Source: Neisseria sp. Marseille-Q6792 (GTDB lineage Bacteria; Pseudomonadota; Gammaproteobacteria; Burkholderiales; Neisseriaceae). Taken from it: a DNA stretch of 64,000 nucleotides. The stretch spans positions 992,001 to 1,056,000 of the forward strand of contig NZ_OW969598.1 of the NCBI RefSeq assembly GCF_943181435.1, given 5' to 3'. Under the pieces are notes generated by a model. It was not told the origin of the DNA. It made no database searches and worked only from the letters and a program-made list of their open reading frames with translations. How positions within the stretch are numbered: position 1 is the first letter of the stretch; each line of letters opens with the position of its first letter. A program made the position numbers and the translations under genes. Shown piece after piece: positions 9,626-18,885 of this stretch.

Positions 9626-9673
9626 TCAGAAATTGCCCTACCGTTTTTTAAACACTTTCAGGAATAAGGAAAA

Positions 9674-10078
9674 ATGACCGCCCAACCCTGCCCCATCTGC
9701 ACGGCACAAGATGAAGATATTTTGCTGCAAACACCTAAGCTGCGCGTCATCGCCGTCCATAACGATAGTGGTTCGCCTGCATTCTGCCGCGTCATTTGGC
9801 GTAAGCATATTGCCGAAATGACCGACCTTTCGGCAGCGGAACGCGGCGAATTGATGGAAATGGTGTACAAAGTCGAAGCCGCTATGCGCCAAGTGTTCCG
9901 GCCGGCAAAAATCAACCTCGCCAGCTTGGGCAATATCGTGCCGCACCTGCACTGGCATATTATCGCCCGCTTTGAAAACGATGCGACTTTCCCCGCGCCG
10001 ATTTGGGTAAACCCCGTCCGGAAACACGGTATGACCCTGCCGCAAGATTGGACGGAACAGCTTAAAAAGCTGCTTTAA
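9674..10078 (+). CDS. HIT family nucleotide-binding hydrolase
   Basis: 134 aa. The histidine triad appears as HLHWHI (near residue 96), preceded by the small domain with CPICTAQ. The family hydrolyses nucleoside phosphoramidates or dinucleoside polyphosphates. The C at the start (PCPICTA) could bind zinc. SD AAGGAA precedes the ATG. It is followed 39 bases on by the LD-carboxypeptidase gene, with an uptake sequence between, so the two may be co-transcribed. The exact substrate is unknown. Confidence 0.9.
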   Translation: MTAQPCPICTAQDEDILLQTPKLRVIAVHNDSGSPAFCRVIWRKHIAEMTDLSAAERGELMEMVYKVEAAMRQVFRPAKINLASLGNIVPHLHWHIIARFENDATFPAPIWVNPVRKHGMTLPQDWTEQLKKLL

Positions 10079-10117
10079 GCCCGCCAATGCCGTCTGAAAC
10101 CGTATGAAAGGGAAATT

Positions 10118-11305
10118 ATGACCGAACCGACCTCCCGCCGCCGTTTTCTGAAAACCTGCACCGCCGCCGCAGGCGCGGGACTGCTCCAGGCTTGCGGTAC
10201 TGCGCCTGCTTCAAACAATGCCCCATCCGCGCCCTCTCACCCTGTTGCGAAAGCCCGAACCGTGTACCCCGAACCACCACGCCATTCTAATTCTGCCGAC
10301 AATCTTCTGCGTATTGTCGCCTCCTCAGGCTTTGCCGAAGACATCAACCGCGTCAATACTGCATTGACCCGCCTTTACAATGCCGGTTTTACCGTAACCA
10401 ACCAACAGGCGGGCAGCCGCCGCTTCCAACGGTTTGCCGGTACGGATGCACAACGTGCCACCGATTTCCAAGATGTCGCTTCCGGTCGCGTTGCTATGCC
10501 GAAAGTCCTGATGGGTTTGCGCGGCGGTTATGGTGCGGCACGCATTCTGCCGCATATTGATTTTGCCTCGCTCGGCGCAAGAATGCGCGAACGCGGTACG
10601 CTGTTTTTCGGCTTTAGTGATGTTTGCGCCGTCCAGCTGGCACTCTTGGCAAAAGGCAATATGATGAGTTTTGCCGGTCCGATGGCATACAGCGAATTCG
10701 GCAAACCCTCCCCCAGCGTGTTTACGATGGATGCCTTTATCAAGGGGGCAACCCAAAACCGCCTAACCGTTGATGTTCCTTATATCCAACGCGCCAATGT
10801 CGAAACCGAAGGCACGTTGTGGGGCGGCAACTTAAGCGTCCTCGCCTCGCTCGCCGGTACGCCTTATATGCCCGACATCGACGGTGGCATTTTGTTTCTC
10901 GAAGATGTCGGCGAACAGCCCTACCGCATCGAACGTATGCTCAATACGCTGTATCTTTCGGGTATTTTGGACAAACAACGCGCCATTATTTTCGGCGATT
11001 TCCGTATGGGCAATATCCGCGATGTATACGATTCGTCTTATGATTTTTCTACTGTGGTCAACCATATTTCGCGTACGGCAAAAATTCCTGTGCTGACAGG
11101 TTTCCCGTTCGGACATATTTCCGACAAAATTACTTTCCCGCTGGGTGCGCACGCCCGAATCCGTATGAACGGAAACGGCGGTTATTCGGTCGCGTTTGAA
11201 GGCTACCCCACACTCGATGCGTCCGCCCTGACTTTGGATACTCTGCTCCCACCGCCGAATTTGCCTATCTTCCCCGAAAGCGGTGTTGCCGATATTTCGG
11301 AATAA
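10118..11305 (+). CDS. ldcA: LD-carboxypeptidase (S66 family), Tat-type lipoprotein
   Basis: 395 aa. It trims the terminal D-Ala from tetrapeptide stems of peptidoglycan; the gonococcal homologue changes which muropeptides reach host NOD receptors. The start carries a twin-arginine motif (SRRRFLK) directly followed by a lipobox-like LLQAC, suggesting Tat export and lipid anchoring. The S66 triad is visible: Ser in FFGFSDVCAV, Glu in FLEDVGEQPYRIERM, His in FPFGHISDK. Full length, intact. The upstream neighbour is the HIT gene, and a DUS hairpin follows the stop. Confidence 0.92.
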   Translation: MTEPTSRRRFLKTCTAAAGAGLLQACGTAPASNNAPSAPSHPVAKARTVYPEPPRHSNSADNLLRIVASSGFAEDINRVNTALTRLYNAGFTVTNQQAGSRRFQRFAGTDAQRATDFQDVASGRVAMPKVLMGLRGGYGAARILPHIDFASLGARMRERGTLFFGFSDVCAVQLALLAKGNMMSFAGPMAYSEFGKPSPSVFTMDAFIKGATQNRLTVDVPYIQRANVETEGTLWGGNLSVLASLAGTPYMPDIDGGILFLEDVGEQPYRIERMLNTLYLSGILDKQRAIIFGDFRMGNIRDVYDSSYDFSTVVNHISRTAKIPVLTGFPFGHISDKITFPLGAHARIRMNGNGGYSVAFEGYPTLDASALTLDTLLPPPNLPIFPESGVADISE

Positions 11306-11319
11306 ACCCGCAAACGGAC

Positions 11320-11350
11320 AAATGCCGTCTGAAGCCTTCAGACGGCATTT
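11320..11350. terminator. DUS-hairpin terminator after ldcA
   Basis: AAATGCCGTCTGAAG and its inverted copy, almost without a loop, 14 bases after the ldcA stop. Confidence 0.7.
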
Positions 11351-11356
11351 CCCTGT

Positions 11357-11388
11357 AAAAAAACCGCACCTGATGGCAGGTGCGGTTT
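11357..11388 (-). terminator. norB terminator
   Basis: 12-bp stem AAACCGCACCTG / CAGGTGCGGTTT with ATGG loop, followed on the minus strand by a T run. It lies 18 bases past the norB stop. Confidence 0.87.
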
Positions 11389-11406
11389 CAATTTTCAGGC
11401 TAAAAC

Positions 11407-13662
11407 TTATTTGTCTCGGCTGAATACGATTTTAGTGGCTTGGATGGCGACACAGATTGCACCGCCGATAAAGATCAAGTCGGCGGCAGTACGAACCCAG
11501 CGCAGGGTGTCGAGGATTTCCATTTGCAGGAACTCTTCGCTGCGGGCATACCACAAACCGTGAGTAATAGAGGCATATGCTTGAATAGCACCGACAGGCA
11601 GCAGGCTGATAACAATCATGCCGACCAGACCGCCATTGAGCAACCAGAAGCCCCAAGTCATCAACTTGTCGTCAAACTGCGCGTTCGGTTTCAAATAACG
11701 GGCAACCAGCAATACGAAGCCCAGAGCCAAGAAACCGTACACACCGAACAAGGCGGCGTGCGCGTGAACGGCGGAAGTATTCAAACCTTGGATATAGAAC
11801 AGGGAAATCGGCGGGTTAATCAGGAAACCGAATACACCGGCACCAATCATGTTCCAGAAGGCGACTGCAACGAAGCACATCAGCGGCCAACGCAAACGTT
11901 TCGCCCAATCGGACAAGTGTTGGTAAGACCAGTGTTCGTATGCTTCACGGCCCAGCAATACCAGCGGTACTACCTCCAAAGCGGAGAAGCAGGCACCGAT
12001 TGCCATAGAAGCAGAAGTAGAGCCGGAGAAATACAGGTGGTGCAACGTACCCGGGATACCGCCCAGCATGAAGATAGCACCTGCAGCCAAGGTAGAAGCA
12101 GTAGCGGTACTACGGCGGACAAAGCCCATGTTGTAGAAGATAAATGCGAAGGCAGCGGTAGCGAACACTTCGAAGAAACCTTCCACCCACAGGTGAACCA
12201 CCCACCAGCGCCAGTATTCCATTACGGCAATCGGAGATTTTTCGCCATAGAACAGGCCCGGTGCGTAGAACACACCGACACCAACCATGGAAGCAACAAA
12301 GATTGCCAGCAGGTTTTTATCCACGCCTTTTTCTTTAAAGGCAGAGATAGTGCAACGCAACATCAGGAACAGCCACAACAACAGACCGACCATCAACAGG
12401 AGTTGCCAGAAACGGCCCAAATCAAGGTATTCGTAACCTTGGTGTCCGAACCAGAAATTAAATTCGGGGGGAAGGATGTGCGTCAACGCAAAGAAGTTAC
12501 CTGCGTAAGAACCGCCGACTACGATGAACAGGGCGATGTACAGGAAGTTCACACCGGCACGTTGAAACTTAGGATCTTTACCGCCGTTCACAATCGGAGC
12601 CAAGAACAGACCTGCTGTCAGGAAACCGGTTGCAATCCAGAAGATGGCAGATTGAAGGTGCCAAGTACGGGTCAAGGCATAAGGGAACCAATCGGACATT
12701 TCGAAGCCCAGTGCTTCGTCAATGCCGTAGAAACCTTGACCTTCGACGGTATAGTGCGCAGTCAGACCACCCAACAATACTTGTACCACAAACAGGGCAA
12801 CTGTCAGGAATACATATTTGCCCAATGCTTTTTGCGAAGGAGTCAACTGAACCTTAGAAATAGGATCTTCAGCCGGAACTTCCACTTCTTCGTGTTTGGT
12901 CAGGAAAGAATAACCCCACATCAACAAACCGATGCCCATCAACAGAAGAACAACGCTGGTGAATGACCACATATAGTTTTCAGTAGTCGGCACATTGTTG
13001 ATCAAAGGCTCGTGCGGCCAGTTGTTGGTATAGGTAAAGGTTTCGTTAGGACGGTTGGTCGAAGCAGACCATGAAGTCCAGAAGAAGAAGTTGAACAGTT
13101 TTTCACGTGCCTCTTGACTTGGCAATGTATTGTTTTTCATTGCAAAGTGTTCACGAGTGGTTTGCAGCTTAGGATCGTCGCCATAAACACCGTGGTAGTA
13201 AGGCAGGATGCTTTCGATAGCTTTTACACGCGTATCGCTGATGACAACGGAACCATCTTCTTTCACACGGCTTTGATTACGGTATTCGTCAGCCAAGCGT
13301 GTTTTCAAGACAGCTTGTTCCTCAGGGGAAACTTCATTGAATTTTTTGCCGTAAGTCTGTTGCGCAGTCAAATCCAACCATGCAACCAACTCACGATGCA
13401 GCCAGTCCGCAGTCCAGTCCGGAGCCTGATATGCACCATGACCCAGAATCGAACCGACCTCCATACCGCCGGTACTTTGCCATGCAGACTGACCTGCCAA
13501 AATATCGTCTTTCGTCATCAGAACCTTGCCTGATGCAGAAACGACCTGTTCAGGGTAAGGCGGGGCTTTTTTATAAACCTCGCTGCCCATATAGCCAAGA
13601 ATGGTAAAGCATACCGCCAGAACGGCAAACAGCAAGTACCATAGCTTCTTGTACTGTCCCAT
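11407..13662 (-). CDS. norB: Quinol-dependent nitric oxide reductase (qNOR)
   Basis: 751 aa inner membrane enzyme that reduces NO to N2O with electrons from quinol. An N-terminal membrane anchor and a periplasmic cytochrome-c-like domain without haem c site precede about 12 helices of the haem-copper oxidase fold. Metal ligands are seen in VVHLWVEGFFEVFAT, IPGTLHHLYF and VHAHAALFGVYG. Start: ATG at 13662 with SD AAGGAG 8 bases before it, 14 codons inside the longest frame. The frame is intact, unlike in some meningococci. It is divergent from aniA; together they carry out nitrite to N2O denitrification and NO detoxification. Confidence 0.97.
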   Translation of the reverse strand: MGQYKKLWYLLFAVLAVCFTILGYMGSEVYKKAPPYPEQVVSASGKVLMTKDDILAGQSAWQSTGGMEVGSILGHGAYQAPDWTADWLHRELVAWLDLTAQQTYGKKFNEVSPEEQAVLKTRLADEYRNQSRVKEDGSVVISDTRVKAIESILPYYHGVYGDDPKLQTTREHFAMKNNTLPSQEAREKLFNFFFWTSWSASTNRPNETFTYTNNWPHEPLINNVPTTENYMWSFTSVVLLLMGIGLLMWGYSFLTKHEEVEVPAEDPISKVQLTPSQKALGKYVFLTVALFVVQVLLGGLTAHYTVEGQGFYGIDEALGFEMSDWFPYALTRTWHLQSAIFWIATGFLTAGLFLAPIVNGGKDPKFQRAGVNFLYIALFIVVGGSYAGNFFALTHILPPEFNFWFGHQGYEYLDLGRFWQLLLMVGLLLWLFLMLRCTISAFKEKGVDKNLLAIFVASMVGVGVFYAPGLFYGEKSPIAVMEYWRWWVVHLWVEGFFEVFATAAFAFIFYNMGFVRRSTATASTLAAGAIFMLGGIPGTLHHLYFSGSTSASMAIGACFSALEVVPLVLLGREAYEHWSYQHLSDWAKRLRWPLMCFVAVAFWNMIGAGVFGFLINPPISLFYIQGLNTSAVHAHAALFGVYGFLALGFVLLVARYLKPNAQFDDKLMTWGFWLLNGGLVGMIVISLLPVGAIQAYASITHGLWYARSEEFLQMEILDTLRWVRTAADLIFIGGAICVAIQATKIVFSRDK

Positions 13663-13722
13663 TTTTAGAGCTCCTTTTGGTAAAAGTGGTTGTTTAAAAT
13701 TCACAGAATATGAATGTTAAAG

Positions 13723-13767
13723 ATTGTAGCACGGTTTACCGCACAAATAAACATTTGTTCAAACAAA
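13723..13767 (-). promoter_or_regulatory. norB promoter with possible NsrR operator
   Basis: Minus-strand -10 TACAAT (13723-13728) with an extended TG motif and a weak -35. The palindrome TTTGTTCAAACAAA (13754-13767) covers the region just upstream of the -35. norB is known to be repressed by NsrR in Neisseria, so this palindrome is a candidate operator; the assignment is inference. Confidence 0.5.
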
Positions 13768-13793
13768 CTCACATATAAAACAAATACATATAT

Positions 13794-13813
13794 GATAATG
13801 ACTATCATTATTC
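13794..13813. promoter_or_regulatory. Fur-box-like sequence
   Basis: GATAATGACTATCATTATTC is close to the Fur consensus GATAATGATAATCATTATC. Fur is reported to activate norB and aniA in meningococci, so this site between the two genes is plausible. Confidence 0.7.
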
Positions 13814-13942
13814 TTTAGTCGGCAACTACCCTGCCTTTGCCTGATTTGCCGAAGCCCTTAAGCAAATCAGCTTATTTATTGTAATTTTTAGTAGTTATAA
13901 AGTATTAGAAGTATCATTTTAAGTTCATATTTTATGAATTAT

Positions 13943-13984
13943 TTGACTTAAATCAAAATACCTGTAATGGGGCAAACGCATAAT
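13943..13984 (+). promoter_or_regulatory. aniA promoter with FNR box
   Basis: FNR site TTGACTTAAATCAA (13943-13956) is centred about 41.5 bases before the start expected from the -10 CATAAT (13979-13984). This is the class II arrangement known for aniA, active under oxygen limitation. Confidence 0.85.
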
Positions 13985-14035
13985 CACGCCAGTTCTTAAC
14001 CAATCTCCCTACTTTTCTTACAAAAGGAAAACATT

Positions 14036-15208
14036 ATGAAACGCCAAGCATTAGCCGCAATTATCGCTTCCATGTTTGCTTTAGCCGCCTGCGGTGGCGA
14101 ACAAGCTGCTCAAGCCCCTGCCGAAACCCCTGCCGCTTCCGCTGAAGCTGCAAGCTCCGCTACACAAGCTGCCGCCGAAACTCCGGCAGGCGAACTGCCC
14201 GTTATCGATGCGGTTACCACCCACGCTCCCGAAGTACCTCCTGCAATCGACCGCGACTACCCTGCCAAAGTCCGCGTGAAAATGGAAACCGTCGAAAAAA
14301 CCATGAAAATGGACGACGGTGTGGAATACCGCTACTGGACATTTGACGGCGACGTTCCGGGCCGCATGATTCGCGTACGCGAAGGTGATACCGTAGAAGT
14401 CGAATTCTCCAACAATCCTTCTTCTACCGTTCCTCATAACGTTGACTTCCACGCAGCTACCGGTCCTGGCGGCGGCGCGGCAGCCTCCTTCACTGCTCCG
14501 GGCCGTACTTCTACATTCAGCTTCAAAGCCCTGCAACCCGGTCTGTATATCTACCACTGCGCCGTTGCGCCCGTCGGTATGCACATCGCCAACGGTATGT
14601 ACGGTCTGATTTTGGTTGAACCTAAAGAAGGTCTGCCGAAAGTGGATAAAGAATTCTACATCGTTCAAGGCGACTTCTACACCAAAGGTAAAAAAGGTGC
14701 ACAAGGTCTGCAACCGTTCGATATGGATAAAGCCGTCGCCGAACAACCTGAATACGTTGTATTTAACGGTCACGTAGGTGCTATCGCCGGTGACAACGCC
14801 CTGAAAGCCAAAGCAGGCGAAACTGTACGTATGTACGTTGGTAACGGCGGTCCTAACTTGGTATCTTCCTTCCACGTAATCGGCGAAATCTTCGACAAAG
14901 TTTATGTTGAAGGCGGTAAACTGATTAACGAAAACGTACAAAGCACCATCGTTCCTGCAGGTGGTTCTGCTATGGTTGAATTCAAAGTAGACGTACCGGG
15001 CAGCTACACCTTGGTTGACCACTCCCTCTTCCGCGCATTCAACAAAGGCGCGTTGGGTCAATTAAAAGTAGAAGGTGCAGAAAACCCTGAAATCATGACC
15101 CAAAAATTGAGTGATACTGCTTATGCCGGTAACGGTGCAGCTCCTGCTGCTTCCGCTCCCGCAGCTTCTGCTCCGGCAGCCTCTGCTCCTGCAAAAAGCG
15201 ATTACTAA
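14036..15208 (+). CDS. aniA: Copper nitrite reductase AniA, outer membrane lipoprotein
   Basis: 390 aa. It reduces nitrite to NO in anaerobic respiration. A lipoprotein signal ends at LAACGG. A linker rich in Ala, Pro and Glu is followed by two cupredoxin domains. Copper ligands and catalytic residues are visible: PHNVDFH (Asp and His), [11 protein letters not shown] (type 1 Cys, His, Met) and SSFHVIGE (catalytic His). The C-terminus has AASAP repeats, the glycosylated tail in gonococcus. The gene is intact, so enzyme activity is expected. SD AAAGGAAAAC precedes the ATG. Expression should be under FNR, NarP, NsrR and Fur. Confidence 0.97.
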   Translation: MKRQALAAIIASMFALAACGGEQAAQAPAETPAASAEAASSATQAAAETPAGELPVIDAVTTHAPEVPPAIDRDYPAKVRVKMETVEKTMKMDDGVEYRYWTFDGDVPGRMIRVREGDTVEVEFSNNPSSTVPHNVDFHAATGPGGGAAASFTAPGRTSTFSFKALQPGLYIYHCAVAPVGMHIANGMYGLILVEPKEGLPKVDKEFYIVQGDFYTKGKKGAQGLQPFDMDKAVAEQPEYVVFNGHVGAIAGDNALKAKAGETVRMYVGNGGPNLVSSFHVIGEIFDKVYVEGGKLINENVQSTIVPAGGSAMVEFKVDVPGSYTLVDHSLFRAFNKGALGQLKVEGAENPEIMTQKLSDTAYAGNGAAPAASAPAASAPAASAPAKSDY

Positions 15209-15234
15209 ATTGAACGCCCATTTTTAGGCAAACG

Positions 15235-15277
15235 AACCACTGCCGCCGTACTTAATTACGCACGGCAGTGGTTTTTT
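15235..15277 (+). terminator. aniA terminator
   Basis: Stem AACCACTGCCG / CGGCAGTGGTT with an inner GTA/TAC extension, followed by TTTTT. Confidence 0.85.
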
Positions 15278-15387
15278 AATAATCAATTTTTTCACTTCGA
15301 AAGATTGATTCTTCAGACGGCATTCAAAGCTTTCGTTTAAAATACTGCCTGAAAAATCAATTTTAACCGTCTGTCAGGAGGCTTGAT

Positions 15388-16143
15388 ATGAAGTACATCC
15401 GGTTATTTTTTCTCTGTACGGCACTCATCAGTACCAATGCGGCAGCTACCGAAATGGTCAAAATAGAAGGTGGGAGCTACCGCCCCCTCTATCTGAAAAA
15501 AGATACAACCTTAATTAAAGTCAAACCTTTCCAACTTGATAAATATCCTGTTACCAATGCTGAATTTGCAGAATTTGTCAAAAATCATCCCCAATGGCAA
15601 AAAGGCAAGGTCAGTTCCAAACAGGCGGAGCCTTCTTATCTGAAACACTGGATTAAAAACGGCAGCCACAGCTATGCACCAAAGGCAAGCGAGCTGAAAC
15701 AGCCCGTTACTAATGTTTCTTGGTTTGCCGCCAACGCATACTGTGTTGCACAAGGCAAACGCCTACCGACTATTAACGAATGGGAATTTGCCGGACTTGC
15801 CTCTGCTACTCAAAAAAACGGCTCCAACGAGCCCGGTTATAATCGCACTATTCTTGATTGGTACGCAGATGGCGGACGAAAAGGCTTGCATGATGTCGGC
15901 AAAGGCCGACCGAACTACTGGGGCGTTTACGATATGCACGGTCTGATTTGGGAGTGGACGGAAGATTTCAACAGCAGCCTGCTTTCTTCCGGAAATGCCA
16001 ATGCGCAAATGTTTTGCAGCGGCGCGTCTATCGGGTCGAGCGACTCGTCCAACTATGCCGCCTTCCTCCGCTACGGTATCCGTACCAGCTTGCAATCCAA
16101 ATATGTCCTGCACAACTTAGGCTTCCGTTGTGCCGGTCAATAA
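15388..16143 (+). CDS. NirV-like SUMF1/FGE-sulfatase domain protein, secreted
   Basis: 251 aa. A signal peptide (residues 1-21, cleavage near NAAA-TE) is followed by a formylglycine-generating-enzyme fold with typical motifs: PVTNAEFAEF, PVTNVSWFAANAYC, RLPTINEWEFAG, YDMHGLIWEWTEDF and LGFRCAG. Such genes lie beside copper nitrite reductase genes in other bacteria (nirV), though the biochemical role is unproven. SD AGGAGG precedes the ATG. It has its own terminator. Calling it a true formylglycine enzyme is not supported. Confidence 0.85.
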   Translation: MKYIRLFFLCTALISTNAAATEMVKIEGGSYRPLYLKKDTTLIKVKPFQLDKYPVTNAEFAEFVKNHPQWQKGKVSSKQAEPSYLKHWIKNGSHSYAPKASELKQPVTNVSWFAANAYCVAQGKRLPTINEWEFAGLASATQKNGSNEPGYNRTILDWYADGGRKGLHDVGKGRPNYWGVYDMHGLIWEWTEDFNSSLLSSGNANAQMFCSGASIGSSDSSNYAAFLRYGIRTSLQSKYVLHNLGFRCAGQ

Positions 16144-16168
16144 CTTTTTTAATTACCAAAGCAGCTTT

Positions 16169-16198
16169 GGCGGTACTGAAAAGTACCGCCGTTTTTTT
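16169..16198 (+). terminator. Terminator after the nirV-like gene
   Basis: GGCGGTACT-GAAA-AGTACCGCC followed by G and seven T. Confidence 0.9.
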
Positions 16199-16383
16199 AT
16201 CTGTAACATTACAACCTGATTTGCAAAATATTCCCGACCTTATTTACACCAAAACAATCCAATAAAAATTTCCGGCTTTGAGGAAAGCTTGCCTAATGCT
16301 TTTCAGAACAGATAAATTTTAGGAGATACGCCATTAAACATACTCAGCATGTTGTAATTATCCGGCATGGCTGACTTATCTGA

Positions 16384-16686
16384 TCAGAAGGTCAAAGTTT
16401 CACCAAGTACCCAAAGAATCATATCTTAGGATATCGTTTGCATCACTCCGACAAACACAGCACATATTCTGCGCAAAAACATAAAATCTTTCGATATTAC
16501 GAATTTTCCAAGCCCCGATTTAAAGCAACTATTGCCTTAGCAGTTTAATTTATCAACAGTCTGACCGGAGAATCACGATATATCCTTATCTTCCCTTGCC
16601 TACCCGGTATCGCTAATAGCATTCAAACATGGAAAGACACCGTAAATTTTATCCGCTATATCAAGCACCTTATAGATCCAACTTGA
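16384..16686 (+). pseudogene. Decayed reading frame of unknown origin
   Basis: One frame reads as protein-like text for 100 codons, broken by one TAA at 16546-16548 (between KATIALAV and FINSLTGESR) and ending at 16684-16686. It has no start codon with an SD, and stops lie directly upstream. The residue mix (SEGQSFTKYPKNHIL..., NFIRYIKHLIDPT) looks like a gene remnant, but I do not recognise the family. The stretch 16199-16383 before it holds nothing else I can name. Confidence 0.35.
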
Positions 16687-16742
16687 GGATTTCAAATAAG
16701 ATGCCGTCTGAAAACCTTCAGACGGCATTTTATTTGAAATCC
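16687..16742. terminator. 26-bp stem hairpin containing inverted uptake sequences
   Basis: Arms 16687-16712 and 16717-16742 pair over 26 bp with a single G-T. The inner 12 bp are the uptake sequence and the outer part is GGATTTCAAATAAG. It ends 3 bases past the stop of the nitroreductase gene on the minus strand and should stop transcription there. Confidence 0.85.
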
Positions 16743-16745
16743 TGT

Positions 16746-17303
16746 TTACCAATAGCTGACAAACTGTTCCAAATCCGTATTTTTGGGCTTATGTATTTCT
16801 TCTGTCGGCGATCCCACCATCATCAATCCGATAATTTTATCCTTATCCGCACACCCGAAAGCCTGACGCAACAAAGGGCTGTTGATCCACATTCCTGTAA
16901 TCCACACATTGTCGAAACCTTGGGCAGTTGCCGCCAGCTGTAAAGCATACGCCGCACAACCTGCTGTCAGCATCTGTTCCCACTCCGGTTTCGGCTTCGC
17001 CACTTCTCGGTTCGGAGCAAACGTTACCCCTATTACCATTGGCGCCATATTACCCACTTTTTCAGCCTTTTTCATCGCATCGTCGCCGAAATTCAATTCG
17101 GTAACCGTTTGCTTCAACACATCGCGAAAACGTTGCAATCCTAGCTCGCCTTGGATGACGGTAAAATGAAAAGGACGCATATTTCCATGATCCGGAACCT
17201 GCGTTGCCGCCTGCAATATTTGTTCCAACTGTCCGGCATCAGGAGCGGGTGCCGCCAATTTTTTTGAAGAACGCCGTGTAATCAAAAGCTGCAAAGCATC
17301 CAT
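16746..17303 (-). CDS. NAD(P)H nitroreductase, YdjA type
   Basis: 185 aa flavoenzyme. The N-terminus MDALQLLITRRSSKKL and motifs VPDHGNMRPFHF, GCAAYALQLAA and VWITGMWINSP match the minimal nitroreductase YdjA, an FMN dimer. The physiological substrate is unknown. Start MDAL (17303) follows the family; a TTG five codons upstream extends the frame. The gene is a single unit bounded by DUS hairpins. Confidence 0.9.
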   Translation of the reverse strand: MDALQLLITRRSSKKLAAPAPDAGQLEQILQAATQVPDHGNMRPFHFTVIQGELGLQRFRDVLKQTVTELNFGDDAMKKAEKVGNMAPMVIGVTFAPNREVAKPKPEWEQMLTAGCAAYALQLAATAQGFDNVWITGMWINSPLLRQAFGCADKDKIIGLMMVGSPTEEIHKPKNTDLEQFVSYW

Positions 17304-17389
17304 ATAATCGTTTCTCAAATCATTTCGGAAAGTGGTTTATAACACAAAGCATCCGGCAATGCCATTACACCGCATGACCGGGAAAAATA

Positions 17390-17419
17390 ATGCCGTCTGA
17401 AAACGCATTCAGACGGCAT
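17390..17419. terminator. DUS-hairpin after serC
   Basis: ATGCCGTCTGAA (17390-17401) and its inverse (17408-17419), just past the serC stop on the minus strand. Confidence 0.8.
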
Positions 17420-17426
17420 CTCAAAA

Positions 17427-18533
17427 TCAGCCGTAACGACGTTGGAAATCACCCATAAAATCTGCCAACGCCCTCACACCTTCCAGCGGCATTGCGTTAT
17501 AAATACTGGCCCGCATCCCGCCGACAGATTTATAACCCTTCAACAGACACAAACCTTGCAATTCAGCCTCGAATACAAAACGGCGGTCAAGTTCCTCATT
17601 GCCCGTCTGAAACACAACATTCATTTTAGAACGCGCGTTCGGACGAATACGGTTGATATAAAAACCATCGCTGCCGTCTATTGCACCATACAAAATTTGC
17701 GCCTTCAGATGATTGATTTTTTCAATTTTTCCCACGCCGCCTTGCGCCAACAACCAACGGAACACCAGCCCCGACATATAAATCGAATAAGTTGAAGGCG
17801 TATTGTACATACCGTTGCGTTCGATATGGGAACGATAGTTGAACACATCGGGAATATTATCGGGACAGCGGTCCAACAGGTCTTCTCGAACAATGACCAC
17901 AGTAACACCTGCCGGCCCGATATTTTTCTGGGCACCCGCATAAATCAGCCCGTAATCGGCAACCTCAAACTCACGCGACAAAATCTCACTGGACATATCG
18001 CATACCAACGGCGGCATGCCGTCTGAAAGGCGCGGCACTTTACCGTATTGCAATCCATTGACGGTTTCATTGACGACAAAATGAACAAAGGCAGAATTCC
18101 TGTCCACATCCCATGTTTCCGGTTCAGGCAAATCCAAATAATCGAACTGCTCTCCACCGTGTGCCGCCAAGCGGATTTCCGTATCCGTCAACCGTCCCAT
18201 CTGCTCATAGGCAATCCGGCTCCAGTTACCCGTTACCACGGCATCCGCAGTACGGAAGCCATGTGCCAAATTCATGGCCACCATATTAAATTGAGTTGTC
18301 GCCCCACCCTGTAAAAACAATATCTTATAATTTGAGGGAATCTTCAGAAGCCGCCGCAGATCCTCTTCCGCATGATGCAGGATACTCAAAAACATCTCCG
18401 AGCGGTGGCTCATCGCCATGACTGGAAAACCGGTTCCGTTGTAGTCCAACATTTCCTGCTGTGCCGTCTGCAAAACCGCTTCAGGCAACGCCGCAGGACC
18501 GGCAGAGAAATTGTAAATCGGATAAAGAGACAT
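17427..18533 (-). CDS. serC: Phosphoserine aminotransferase
   Basis: 368 aa PLP enzyme of serine (and pyridoxal) biosynthesis. N-terminal YNFSAGPAALPEAVL, phosphate-binding QGGATTQF and the PLP lysine motif YAGAQKNIGPAG are all seen, and the C-terminal GGMRASIYNAMPLEGV is complete. Usual length. No serA/pdx neighbour; it stands alone. Confidence 0.97.
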   Translation of the reverse strand: MSLYPIYNFSAGPAALPEAVLQTAQQEMLDYNGTGFPVMAMSHRSEMFLSILHHAEEDLRRLLKIPSNYKILFLQGGATTQFNMVAMNLAHGFRTADAVVTGNWSRIAYEQMGRLTDTEIRLAAHGGEQFDYLDLPEPETWDVDRNSAFVHFVVNETVNGLQYGKVPRLSDGMPPLVCDMSSEILSREFEVADYGLIYAGAQKNIGPAGVTVVIVREDLLDRCPDNIPDVFNYRSHIERNGMYNTPSTYSIYMSGLVFRWLLAQGGVGKIEKINHLKAQILYGAIDGSDGFYINRIRPNARSKMNVVFQTGNEELDRRFVFEAELQGLCLLKGYKSVGGMRASIYNAMPLEGVRALADFMGDFQRRYG

Positions 18534-18808
18534 AATACGGCCCCGAACTGTCAGAAATAAACCGCCCCGATTTTAGGCTTGGGATAATCTTTATGCAAGG
18601 CAAGAAAACACGCTCCCAATCAGCAACAAAATAAAGAAATGAAATCAATATATTGATTTTTAATGATTTAAATATCTGGACATAAAATTCCGACACAATT
18701 TTGTCAACAATATCAAGCTCACCCCTCAAACCGGCATTACCAAAATCATTTGTTTGAAATTGGAAAACACAAAATAAATCAACACTTTCATTTTTCCATA
18801 AAACAGGT
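18534..18808. other. AT-rich intergenic stretch between serC and the rimP promoter
   Basis: Divergent gap. Apart from the serC start side I see no gene, repeat or RNA in it. Confidence 0.5.
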
Positions 18809-18866
18809 TATAATCGTGCCAATTTTTCAATCCTAACGAAAAATGGCCTCTCGGCCATTTTTTTAT
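18809..18866 (+). promoter_or_regulatory. rimP operon promoter and leader hairpin
   Basis: A good -10 TATAAT (18809-18814) with a weak -35 is followed by the hairpin AAAAATGGCC-TCTC-GGCCATTTTT (18839-18862) and more T. This is terminator-shaped and lies about 20 bases before the rimP start. It could act as an attenuator for the operon (inference). Confidence 0.55.
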
Positions 18867-18885
18867 TATGTACCTAGGGAGCAGC

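Noticed and set aside
11440-12966. 508-codon open frame opposite norB
   Set aside because: It is the antisense shadow of the membrane-protein codons of norB; Gln/His-rich with no SD or domain.
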